From Butyrivibrio fibrisolvens (GTDB lineage Bacteria; Bacillota; Clostridia; Lachnospirales; Lachnospiraceae), in contig NZ_CP146963.1 in assembly GCF_037113525.1 (NCBI RefSeq), positions 434,001 through 498,000 of the forward strand: a stretch of 64,000 bases of DNA, in the 5' to 3' direction. Both the position numbers and the translations under genes were made by a program. Of the stretch, positions 8,764 to 16,665 are shown piece by piece (the first letter of the stretch is position 1; each line of letters opens with the position of its first letter). The notes beneath the pieces are model-generated. The model was given only the letters and a program-made list of their open reading frames with translations, was not told the origin of the DNA and did not search any database.

Positions 8764-9855
8764 ATGGCAAAGAAAGCACTTATAACCGGAATTACAGGTC
8801 AGGATGGTTCATATCTTGCAGAGCTTCTTCTCTCAAAAGGATATGAAGTACACGGAATGATCCGTCGTTCATCAGTTGATTACAGAGAACGTATCTCACA
8901 TCTTGAAGGCGAGAGAAACTTCCACCTTCACTATGGCGATCTCGGAGATTCAATGAGTCTTATCAAGATCATCGGATCTGTTCGTCCTGATGAAATATAT
9001 AACCTTGCTGCACAGTCACACGTTCAGGTCAGCTTCGATGTTCCTGAATATACAGCAGACGTTGTAGCTACAGGCGTACTCCGCGTACTTGAAGCAGTAA
9101 GAATCTGCGGTCTTGCTGAGACTTGCCGTATCTATCAGGCATCTACATCAGAACTTTATGGTAAGGTTGAAGAAGTTCCTCAGAACGAGAAGACTCCTTT
9201 CCATCCTTACAGCCCATATGCTGTTGCTAAGCAGTATGGTTTCTGGATCGTAAAAGAGTATCGTGATGCCTACAACATGTTCGCATGTAACGGTATTCTC
9301 TTTAACCACGAGTCAGAGAGAAGAGGAGAGACATTCGTTACACGTAAGATCACTCTTGCAGCTGCAAGAATCGCTCAGGGCAAGCAGGACAAGCTCCTTC
9401 TTGGTAACCTTTCTTCACTTCGTGACTGGGGTTATGCAAGAGATTATGTTGAGTGTATGTGGCTCATCCTTCAGAACGAGAAGCCGGACGATTTCGTAAT
9501 CGCTACAGGCGTTCAGCACAGCGTTCGTGAGTTCTGCCAGCTTGCATTCCACTATGCAGGAATCGAACTCGAGTTCAAGGGCGAAGGAATGGATGAAAAG
9601 GGTATCGATAAGGCTACAGGCAAGGTGCTTGTAGAAGTAAGCCCTGATTTCTACAGACCTACAGACGTTGTTAACCTTTGGGGTGATCCTACAAAGGCTA
9701 AGACAGAGCTTAACTGGAATCCTACAAAGACATCTTTCGAAGAACTTGTACACATCATGGTTGAGTCTGATATGAGAAAAGTTGCAGTAGAAAGATCTGA
9801 AGAGAACATCAAGTTCAACCTTGAAGAGTATCTTGAAAAGGGTCTTGTAAAATAA
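8764..9855 (+). CDS. gmd: GDP-mannose 4,6-dehydratase
   Basis: Converts GDP-D-mannose to GDP-4-keto-6-deoxy-D-mannose, the first step to GDP-L-fucose. From the ATG at 8764 it is 363 residues. The NAD(P)-binding motif is GITGQDG (9-15); catalytic residues are Thr128 and Glu130 in STSELYG plus Tyr152 and Lys156 in YSPYAVAK. The signature NHESxRRGETFVTRKIT is present with Glu in place of the usual Pro after NHES. I chose 8764 over an in-frame ATG at 8728 because MAKKALITG is the family start and AAAGGA lies upstream. GDP-fucose synthase follows. Confidence 0.96.
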   Translation: MAKKALITGITGQDGSYLAELLLSKGYEVHGMIRRSSVDYRERISHLEGERNFHLHYGDLGDSMSLIKIIGSVRPDEIYNLAAQSHVQVSFDVPEYTADVVATGVLRVLEAVRICGLAETCRIYQASTSELYGKVEEVPQNEKTPFHPYSPYAVAKQYGFWIVKEYRDAYNMFACNGILFNHESERRGETFVTRKITLAAARIAQGKQDKLLLGNLSSLRDWGYARDYVECMWLILQNEKPDDFVIATGVQHSVREFCQLAFHYAGIELEFKGEGMDEKGIDKATGKVLVEVSPDFYRPTDVVNLWGDPTKAKTELNWNPTKTSFEELVHIMVESDMRKVAVERSEENIKFNLEEYLEKGLVK

Positions 9856-9933
9856 AAACTGATCATCAAGGAGACTGTGATCTTAGGGTCATGGTCTCCC
9901 GTTTAAAGTTATAAAAAGAGGTAAAGAATTAAG

Positions 9934-10875
9934 ATGGAAAAGAATGCAAAAATATATGTTGCAGGTCATCGCGGAATGGTTGGCTCTGCTATCGTAAGAG
10001 AACTTGAACGTCAGGGATATACAAATATAATTACACGTACACATAAAGAGCTTGATCTTACACGTCAGGATCAGGTTGAAGAGTTTTTTGCCAAGGAGAA
10101 GCCTGAGTATGTATTCCTTGCAGCTGCAAAGGTTGGTGGAATCATGGGCAACGCTACAGCTAAGGCTGATTTCATGTACGACAACATGATCCTTGAGATG
10201 AATGTGATCCACGCTGCATGGCAGAACGGCTGTAAGAAGCTTGAATTCCTTGGTTCATCCTGCATCTATCCTCGTATGGCTCCTCAGCCTATGACAGAGA
10301 AGGTTCTCCTTACATCTGAGCTTGAGAAGACTAACGAAGCTTATGCACTTGCCAAGATCAGCGGTCTTAAATATTGTGAATACTTAAATGGTCAGTACGG
10401 CACAGACTATATCTCTGTAATGCCTACTAACCTTTACGGACCTAACGATAACTATCATCCAGAGCACTCACATGTTCTTCCTGCTCTTATCCGCCGCTTC
10501 CACGAAGCTAAGGAGCAGAACCTTCCATTCGTAACATGCTGGGGCGATGGATCACCACTTCGTGAGTTCTTATATGTTGATGACCTTGCTAACCTTTGCG
10601 TATTTCTTATGAACAACTACTCAGGCGATGAGACAGTTAACGCAGGTACAGGTAAAGAGCTTACTATCAAAGAGCTTACAGAAAAAGTTGCCAAGATCGT
10701 AGGATACGAAGGCGAGATCAGATGGGATTCTACAAAGCCAAACGGAACACCAAGAAAGCTTCTTGATGTATCTAAGGCAACAAATCTTGGATGGACATAC
10801 AAGACTGAGCTTGACGAAGGAATTAAGCTTACATACGAGGATTTCCTTAACAATCCTATGCGTGCAGAAAGATAA
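9934..10875 (+). CDS. fcl: GDP-L-fucose synthase
   Basis: 313 residues. Carries out the 3,5-epimerisation and 4-reduction that turn the Gmd product into GDP-L-fucose. Motifs: GHRGMVGSAI (11-20) for NADP binding; the catalytic serine in LGSSCIYP (Ser108/109), Tyr137 and Lys141 in AYALAK. The family motif MPTNLYGPNDNYHPEHSHV is also present. It lies 78 bases after gmd with RBS AAGAGG and ends at a strong terminator, so gmd-fcl form a two-gene unit supplying L-fucose to the surface glycan made by the genes downstream. Confidence 0.96.
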   Translation: MEKNAKIYVAGHRGMVGSAIVRELERQGYTNIITRTHKELDLTRQDQVEEFFAKEKPEYVFLAAAKVGGIMGNATAKADFMYDNMILEMNVIHAAWQNGCKKLEFLGSSCIYPRMAPQPMTEKVLLTSELEKTNEAYALAKISGLKYCEYLNGQYGTDYISVMPTNLYGPNDNYHPEHSHVLPALIRRFHEAKEQNLPFVTCWGDGSPLREFLYVDDLANLCVFLMNNYSGDETVNAGTGKELTIKELTEKVAKIVGYEGEIRWDSTKPNGTPRKLLDVSKATNLGWTYKTELDEGIKLTYEDFLNNPMRAER

Positions 10876-10905
10876 AATCAGTCTTTCAAGATAATTAATA
10901 TTTAG

Positions 10906-10940
10906 CCATGCTTACAGATATGCTGTGAGCATGGTTTTTT
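10906..10940 (+). terminator. Rho-independent terminator after fcl
   Basis: A 12-bp stem (CCATGCTTACAG pairing with CTGTGAGCATGG, one wobble) with a 5-base loop is followed by TTTTTT. It ends the gmd-fcl unit. Confidence 0.9.
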
Positions 10941-11025
10941 ATTGTGCGTTTGATGACGCACATTTTAACAAGTAATAGTTTTGCAAATGCAGCGTTTTCT
11001 AGTAGAAAGACAGTCGGCATAGCGT

Positions 11026-11031
11026 TATAAT
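11026..11031 (+). promoter_or_regulatory. Possible -10 element for the exopolysaccharide control operon
   Basis: TATAAT at 11026-11031 lies 46 bases before the glycosyltransferase start, but the matching -35 position reads TAGAAA, a poor fit, so an activator or another promoter may be needed. The leader also contains AGGGAGGG, the ribosome site for the next gene. Confidence 0.35.
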
Positions 11032-11077
11032 GTAAACGTGGGATAGTATAGGGTTTTAGCAGGGAGGGCCGACATCT

Positions 11078-12598
11078 ATGTCTTTTTTCGAGACCATTGA
11101 AAGCGCATCTGACGTAAGAAAAAGAGAACGTGAGAAGAATAATCCCCAGGTAGCGCCGGTTAAAAAGCGTATACCTTCTACTATACGTGTGTCTGAAAAT
11201 GTTCCCAAAGCAAAGATCAGAATACTTCATGTACTTAATTCCATCGATCTGAGCGGAATGCAGGCACACATCATGAATCTGTACAGAAATTTTGACAGAA
11301 GCCAGATTCAGTTCGATTTTTTGATTCCAAGAGATCCAACCCCGACAGGTAAAGAATTCCCATCATCTGATGAGCTGCTTCGCCATAGAAGAGCAGGATT
11401 TTTTGATGCAGAGATAACAAGGCTCGGTGGCCACGTTTATGCCATACCGACATATAACAGCAATAACCTTTTTGGATATACAGAGCTTGTGAACAGCTTT
11501 TTTGCCCAGCACGAAGGTGAATGGAAGATCGTGGAGGGGCATATGTATTCTGCTGCGTCAATATATCTTCCCCTTGCCAAAAGACACGGCGCGATAACAA
11601 TAATGCATGTGGGAAGCGTAATAGATGCAGGGCTCGTTCAGAAGATAAGAAAAGCTAACTTCACATCACCTATACTAAAAGAAGACTGCGCGGACATCTG
11701 CTTTGCATCAAGTATGGGAGCTGCAAGAGCCATCTTTGGAGATATTGCAGTTGATGCAGGAAGAATCCATGTAATACAGGATGGAATCAATATACAAAAC
11801 TTTTTGTATAATGGCAAAATACGTGATGCCTTCCGCGAAAAACTAGGCCTTGCGAATACCTATGTTTTTGGATGCGTGGCACAGTTTCATAAAAATCAGA
11901 ATCATGAATTTCTTTTTCATGTCTTTGCCTGGATGCAGAAAATATTGGCAGAAGACCCTACTGGGGAATTTGACAGCCTTAAAGGCCTCCCCATGAAGCT
12001 TCTTCTTATAGGCGATGGAGAAGAACTTATGGACTGCGCGCAGATAGCGGCGCAGCTTGGAATAATAGGCAATATACTCTTCCTTGGCACATGGGGCAAT
12101 GTATACGATTTCTATCAAATTATGGACTATTTTATATATCCTGCAAATGTAAATGGAGCTCCGGCAGCCCTTATGGAAGCGCAAGTATCTGGACTTCCAT
12201 GCATGGCGTCTGATACTATTTCAAAAGATATAAATCTTACAGGACTCATAAACTTTTTTTCACTGGAGAATCCACCGGAGGCCTGGGCATATCACATCCT
12301 TGATGAGATGAACAAAATGGGTGTTATCGCACCTGCAAGATCGGGCGCAGATGAATATTATGACTATGATACACTTATGAATCTTCATCGCCTTCTTTCA
12401 GGCAACGATGATAAGGAAACACAGATGCAGTTCGATCAAAGAAGCTATCTTCTTAACAGAAGTGCATCGCCTCAGATGGTTGAGAGAATATTTAAAAATG
12501 GAGGACTTAACATTGAGCAGGAAGTAGCTTTCATGACAAGACTGTACCAGAATATAGGTGTCCCTAAAGAAAATAAGCAAGAAGAGAGAACAACATGA
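11078..12598 (+). CDS. GT4-type glycosyltransferase (exopolysaccharide)
   Basis: 506 residues. After a charged N-terminal extension of about 45 residues comes a GT-B fold enzyme: an N-terminal domain beginning ILHVLNSIDLSGMQAHI (the acceptor-side region of EpsF-like enzymes) and a C-terminal donor-binding domain with LLLIGDGEEL, ILFLGTWGNVYDFYQIMDYF and PAALMEAQVSGLP. It probably adds a sugar to the lipid-linked repeat unit on the cytoplasmic face. It overlaps the downstream PHP phosphatase by 4 bases (ATGA), so it heads the control operon. Confidence 0.85.
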   Translation: MSFFETIESASDVRKREREKNNPQVAPVKKRIPSTIRVSENVPKAKIRILHVLNSIDLSGMQAHIMNLYRNFDRSQIQFDFLIPRDPTPTGKEFPSSDELLRHRRAGFFDAEITRLGGHVYAIPTYNSNNLFGYTELVNSFFAQHEGEWKIVEGHMYSAASIYLPLAKRHGAITIMHVGSVIDAGLVQKIRKANFTSPILKEDCADICFASSMGAARAIFGDIAVDAGRIHVIQDGINIQNFLYNGKIRDAFREKLGLANTYVFGCVAQFHKNQNHEFLFHVFAWMQKILAEDPTGEFDSLKGLPMKLLLIGDGEELMDCAQIAAQLGIIGNILFLGTWGNVYDFYQIMDYFIYPANVNGAPAALMEAQVSGLPCMASDTISKDINLTGLINFFSLENPPEAWAYHILDEMNKMGVIAPARSGADEYYDYDTLMNLHRLLSGNDDKETQMQFDQRSYLLNRSASPQMVERIFKNGGLNIEQEVAFMTRLYQNIGVPKENKQEERTT

Positions 12599-13326
12599 GT
12601 AAAAATTTCAAGTATGGTTTTGTGGATATGCATTGTCATGTGATCCCTGCTGTTGATGACGGCTCCAAAAGTATGGAGATGTCACTTAACATGCTTAGGA
12701 TTGCCTATGAAAATAATATACGGACAATTATCGCTACGCCTCATAACAAGATCTACGTTAAGTCCGTATCTCCCAAAGGCATCCATAAAAGGGTCATGCA
12801 GCTTCAGGAAGAAGCTGATAAAGCAGGAATCGACATAAAGATATATCCTGGCAATGAACTATACTATGACGAAACACTTCCCCAAAGGCTTGAAGAAGGA
12901 AATGCTCTTCCAATGGGAGAATCGTCAGATATACTTGTTGAATTTAATCCTTCGGATGAGTACAGCTATATTTCTGAGGGATTAAGGCGCCTGGCCTATG
13001 AGGGATGGGATCCTATACTGGCCCATTGCGAAAGATATGAATGTTTCTATAAAGATAAATCAAGAATTGACGAAATAATAGATGGAGGAGTGCGACTTCA
13101 GATCAATTCCGACAGCGTTATGATGGGAATGTTTAACCCCGTGGGCCGATTTGTAAGAAAGCTTCTATCCCAGGAAAAAATCAGTTTTGTAGGTACGGAT
13201 GCACACAGAGATACGGGCAGTCGTATTCCTGATATGCTTGATTGTGCTAACTATATAAGAAAAAAATACGGAGAAGATTACGCCAGAGAAATTCTATATG
13301 CAAATGCCATGGATCTGATAAAGTGA
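12595..13326 (+). CDS. PHP-type protein tyrosine phosphatase (CpsB/YwqE family)
   Basis: 243 residues. Metal-dependent phosphatase that removes phosphate from the tyrosine tail of the partner kinase. The PHP metal-ligand motifs are in order: DMHCHVIPAVDDGSK near the N-terminus, ATPHNK, GNELYYDE, LAHCERYE, NSDSVM and GTDAHRD. Its position before the CpsC-like chain-length regulator and the CpsD-like kinase matches the Wzy-dependent capsule phosphoregulatory cassette of Streptococcus and Bacillus. It shares a 4-base overlap with the glycosyltransferase upstream. Confidence 0.93.
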   Translation: MSKNFKYGFVDMHCHVIPAVDDGSKSMEMSLNMLRIAYENNIRTIIATPHNKIYVKSVSPKGIHKRVMQLQEEADKAGIDIKIYPGNELYYDETLPQRLEEGNALPMGESSDILVEFNPSDEYSYISEGLRRLAYEGWDPILAHCERYECFYKDKSRIDEIIDGGVRLQINSDSVMMGMFNPVGRFVRKLLSQEKISFVGTDAHRDTGSRIPDMLDCANYIRKKYGEDYAREILYANAMDLIK

Positions 13327-13383
13327 AGAACTGCATCTGATTCAGGTTGGCCTGTACACAGACAAGTGAGTTTGGAGGTACGT

Positions 13384-14235
13384 ATGGAACAGACTGATGT
13401 AAATGTAAGCCAGAATACTAGGACCAATAGTGGAGTGATAGAGATTGATCTTAGCGAGATTGTAGGTATATTAATTCATCGGTTGTGGCTTATTGCAATT
13501 GTTGCGATAGGTTGTGCTGTTGCAGGATTTGCTTTTAGTAAATTCGTGCTTCCTGAAGAATTTCGTTCGACTACTAAAATATATGTTCTTGATAAGGACA
13601 ATGCTGATTCCAGCAGTATCTATACAGATCTTCAGGTTGGTTCTCAGCTGACCAAGGACTATGCTGAACTTATCAAGAGCCGCTACGTTCTTGAATCTGT
13701 TATTGATACATTAGGTATAGGTGACAGATATGATTATGATGATTTTTTGGAAAAAGTATCTGTGAATACTCCTGCAGATACTCGTATTGTGGCTATTACA
13801 GTTACAGATACAGATCCATACACGGCTCAGACAATGGCTAACTATATAAGGGAAGTCAGTGCTGAGCATATTGAAAATGTTATGGATATAGATGCTGTTA
13901 ACGTTGTTGAGGTAGCTAATCTTCCAACTGAAAAGTCAGCCCCCAGCTGCATCTTGTGGACACTGGGAGGCTTTGCGCTCGGAGCAGTTCTAGTTTCAGC
14001 GCTTCTTATCATACATTTTCTTGTGGATGATACAGTCAAGACTTCTGAAGATGTTGAGAGATATCTTGGCATCAGTGCTCTTGGTATCATTCCATTTGAT
14101 GAAAATGTTACTCAGGATATAGGTTCCCAAAACGGTAAAAGTAATAAGAAATCCAGAAAACATGGCAGGTCCGGTGAGATAAGCCATATTGGAGCTGACG
14201 ATATGGATGATTCTCAAACAAATACTGGTTCATAA
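13384..14235 (+). CDS. Polysaccharide co-polymerase / kinase modulator (Wzz, CpsC family)
   Basis: 283 residues from the ATG at 13384, which follows GGAGGT closely; a GTG at 13366 is in frame but has no ribosome site. Two membrane helices (about 34-54 and 183-206) flank an extracellular coiled, Asp-rich domain, as in Wzz/CpsC proteins. A charged cytoplasmic C-terminus of about 75 residues is expected to activate the tyrosine kinase encoded next. It helps set glycan chain length. The final Lys/Arg-rich stretch (NGKSNKKSRKHGRS) is longer than in typical CpsC. Confidence 0.9.
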   Translation: MEQTDVNVSQNTRTNSGVIEIDLSEIVGILIHRLWLIAIVAIGCAVAGFAFSKFVLPEEFRSTTKIYVLDKDNADSSSIYTDLQVGSQLTKDYAELIKSRYVLESVIDTLGIGDRYDYDDFLEKVSVNTPADTRIVAITVTDTDPYTAQTMANYIREVSAEHIENVMDIDAVNVVEVANLPTEKSAPSCILWTLGGFALGAVLVSALLIIHFLVDDTVKTSEDVERYLGISALGIIPFDENVTQDIGSQNGKSNKKSRKHGRSGEISHIGADDMDDSQTNTGS

Positions 14236-14359
14236 AAGTGTTTGCTTGAATAATGATTTTTTCGCAAAAAAATGTAAATAATAAGTTGATTGTAGCCGAT
14301 ATCTTTAGTGCGTAGGACTTTGATTGTCTATTTTCAAAGATCCTAAAAGGGGAGAATAC

Positions 14360-15073
14360 ATGCAGAGAGTAATGATAAGGGATAATGAACTTGAGTTTAG
14401 GACCAGGGAAGCTTACAAGACCCTTAGAAGTAACATCGAGTTCAGCGGCAGGGACATACGTACAATTGCAATTACGTCAAGTACACCTAATGAGGGTAAA
14501 TCAGAAGTTGCCTTTGAGCTTGCAAGAACCTTTGCACAGGCTGACAAGAAAGTACTTCTGATAGATGCAGATCTCAGAAAATCTGTTATGAGAGAGCATT
14601 TCAAGAATGGAAAGATCAGATATGGTCTTACCAACTTCCTCGTAGGTCACTGCAAGATAGATGATTGTCTGTGCCAAACCGATGAACCCGGATTCTACAT
14701 GATATTCTCCGGACCGAACACACCGATGCCATCAGAGCTATTAGGGGGTGAAGTGTTCGGACAGCTCCTTAAAGAGGCCCATGACGTATTCGATATCATC
14801 ATTATCGATACACCGCCTCTTGGATCAGTAATTGATGCCGCTATCGTCGGCAAACAGTGCGACGGTACAGTTCTCGTTATAGCTAGCGGCAGGATAAGCT
14901 ATAGATTCGTTCAAAATGTTCAAAACCAGTTACGTAAGGCAGGATGCCACGTACTGGGTGCAGTCATGAACATGGTTTCCATGGATGGAAATAAATATTA
15001 CGGCAAGTATTATGGCAAATACTATGGCAAGTATTATGGCAAATACTATGGTAATTATGGCGATTATCAGTAA
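14360..15073 (+). CDS. Bacterial tyrosine kinase (CpsD/YwqD family)
   Basis: 237 residues from the ATG at 14360 (AGGGGAG upstream; a TTG at 14324 is the alternative). BY-kinase signatures are present: Walker A SSTPNEGKSEV (40-50), Walker A' VLLIDADLRKS (65-75) and Walker B DIIIIDTPP (145-153). The C-terminus is a tyrosine cluster (213-237) with twelve tyrosines, built from five YYGK/YYGN repeats; this is the autophosphorylation tail that the PHP phosphatase would reset. It works with the CpsC-like membrane partner to control polymer length and export. Confidence 0.95.
   Translation: MQRVMIRDNELEFRTREAYKTLRSNIEFSGRDIRTIAITSSTPNEGKSEVAFELARTFAQADKKVLLIDADLRKSVMREHFKNGKIRYGLTNFLVGHCKIDDCLCQTDEPGFYMIFSGPNTPMPSELLGGEVFGQLLKEAHDVFDIIIIDTPPLGSVIDAAIVGKQCDGTVLVIASGRISYRFVQNVQNQLRKAGCHVLGAVMNMVSMDGNKYYGKYYGKYYGKYYGKYYGNYGDYQ
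14994..15058 (+). repeat. 12-bp tandem repeat encoding the tyrosine tail
   Basis: Five near-identical 12-base units of the form AAATATTACGGC / AAGTATTATGGC encode Tyr-Tyr-Gly-Lys at the end of the tyrosine kinase. Because each unit is in frame, gain or loss of one unit would change the number of phosphorylatable tyrosines by two without a frameshift. Confidence 0.8.
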
Positions 15074-15131
15074 GTTTTAAAGATCTGTATACCATTTATA
15101 GCCTTGGAACATAAGGGTTCGGAGGGAGAAG

Positions 15132-15986
15132 ATGCGTAGATTCAAATTTTATGGGATGCACAGAAAAGCACTGATATGTACTGTTTGCAGCGCAATAACA
15201 ATTAGCACATTAAGTGGATGCTCCTTTACGAAGACGATAAGTGATGAGAATACTCCGCTTTCTGATAATGCAACATATGAATCAACCGTAGCAGTACTGG
15301 AACAAGGCTACGCAGAAAGCTTTATTACAGATCTTGAAGAAGGAGAAGTGCTTGTAGGAAGTACAAGCGACGCCTTTGAATGTCAGGGAAAGATCCCGGA
15401 CTTGCGTCCGGACTGGGATAGTATACTAGCTCAGAACTCTGAAACGGTTGCTTATCTGGTAATACCTGAAGCTGGAATAACAGTTCCTGTTATGCAAAAA
15501 GAAGGTGATCAGGACTACTATGATACGCATAATGCGAAAGGTAATATTCAGGAAGGCGGCGCGCTTCACCTTGATATAGGTAATACAACAGATTATACCG
15601 ATCCTAATACTATTATATATGGATCAAACGAAGAAGGAGGTCCGCTGGAATATCTCGGAATATATGCTAATCCTGAATATTTTGAAGCTAACCCTTTCAT
15701 ATACCTGTATGTTCCGGGATATGTACATGAATTCAGGGTATTTGCCGCAATGAGCGGCTATGATACAGATATACTAACGAATACTAATTGTTATGATTTT
15801 GATATTTTTAGTAGCTATGTAAATAATATATATTCATCCAGAAGCATGGATGCTCAAAAGACAGAGTATCTAAGAGAAGCAGTAGTTAACGGCTGGAGAA
15901 TGCTTACAATATCAGCAGGATCCACTACAGATTCAACCAATAGATATTTCGTTTACAGTACGTATTCAGGTTCACAGATCCAGTGA
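15132..15986 (+). CDS. Sortase-fold lipoprotein lacking the catalytic His and Cys
   Basis: 284 residues. An N-terminal lipoprotein signal ends in LSGC (Cys30). Residues about 95-280 follow the class B sortase pattern: VAYLVIPEAGITVPVMQ, DQDYYDTHNAKGNIQEGGAL, TDPNTIIYGSN, then MLTISAGS and NRYFVYSTY. In active SrtB enzymes the strand reads IYGHN/H and the cysteine lies in LTLSTC. Here the His position is Ser165 and the Cys position is Gly263; Arg271 is kept. So a transpeptidase reaction is unlikely and the fold may serve as a glycan- or peptide-binding module. It follows the tyrosine kinase with RBS GGAGGGAG. Confidence 0.75.
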   Translation: MRRFKFYGMHRKALICTVCSAITISTLSGCSFTKTISDENTPLSDNATYESTVAVLEQGYAESFITDLEEGEVLVGSTSDAFECQGKIPDLRPDWDSILAQNSETVAYLVIPEAGITVPVMQKEGDQDYYDTHNAKGNIQEGGALHLDIGNTTDYTDPNTIIYGSNEEGGPLEYLGIYANPEYFEANPFIYLYVPGYVHEFRVFAAMSGYDTDILTNTNCYDFDIFSSYVNNIYSSRSMDAQKTEYLREAVVNGWRMLTISAGSTTDSTNRYFVYSTYSGSQIQ

Positions 15987-16001
15987 GAAATGAGGTATGT
16001 T

Positions 16002-16628
16002 ATGAAAAAGAAAATCATGTCAGTATGGGCAGCAGTTCTACTTCTTTGCTACACATGTGCATTTAGTACAAGTGCAGCTACCAGTCCAACGACTTCAAAT
16101 GTTACCATCATTACTAATGTATACGTAAATGGTGGCGGTTCTGGCGGCGGAAACTCTGGTGGAGGTGGCGGAAGGTCATCTGGCGGTGGAGGGGGTGGAA
16201 GCTCCTCTGTTCCGTATAACAGCACGGGCGCTGCATATGTAATTCCAAGAAGCGGACCTCCTGTACGTATATCATCTACATACAGTGGAGTTACAGATGG
16301 AAGAGCAGTATCTACTGCTATATCACCAAAGCCTGGAACAGACAGTCTGTCAGATACTCTTATGTCATACGTCAACGCAGTATCCGGTGGTAAGACTGTG
16401 ATAGGGCCATTCAAACTTCGTATGTACGTAGCAGGTGTATCAATATGGTCAGGATTTGGTACCTTCACATCAACCTATGGTGTAGGCAATGGATATGAAG
16501 GAAGAAGCGTAACAATCTATCAGATACACCAGGATGGATCTGTTACAGCTGCATCATCAGTAGTATCAGGCGGTAAAGTATCTGTAACAATGGACGATAT
16601 GGGAAGCTTTGCAATAGTTGTGAACTGA
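16002..16628 (+). CDS. Secreted Gly/Ser-rich protein of unknown function
   Basis: 208 residues from the ATG at 16002 (GAGGT upstream; an in-frame ATG at 15990 overlaps that site). It has a clear signal peptide (KKK start, hydrophobic core, cleavage near AFSTSAA), a Gly/Ser-rich stretch (about 47-75), then a compact beta-rich C-terminal part containing GFGTFTSTYGVGNGYEGR and VTMDDMGSFAIVVN. No family was recognised. Sitting between the sortase-fold lipoprotein and the LCP ligase, it probably acts outside the cell in the same process. The linker DNA also gives a proline-rich open frame on the other strand, which is an artefact of the GGC/GGT repeats. Confidence 0.7.
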   Translation: MKKKIMSVWAAVLLLCYTCAFSTSAATSPTTSNVTIITNVYVNGGGSGGGNSGGGGGRSSGGGGGGSSSVPYNSTGAAYVIPRSGPPVRISSTYSGVTDGRAVSTAISPKPGTDSLSDTLMSYVNAVSGGKTVIGPFKLRMYVAGVSIWSGFGTFTSTYGVGNGYEGRSVTIYQIHQDGSVTAASSVVSGGKVSVTMDDMGSFAIVVN

Positions 16629-16665
16629 TAACCTGGCTTTTTAAGGGCAAGGGGGCGATGTATCA

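Noticed and set aside
16049..16468. Minus-strand proline-rich frame opposite the Gly-rich secreted protein
   Set aside because: It arises from GGC/GGT repeats of the plus-strand gene, which has a signal peptide and ribosome site.
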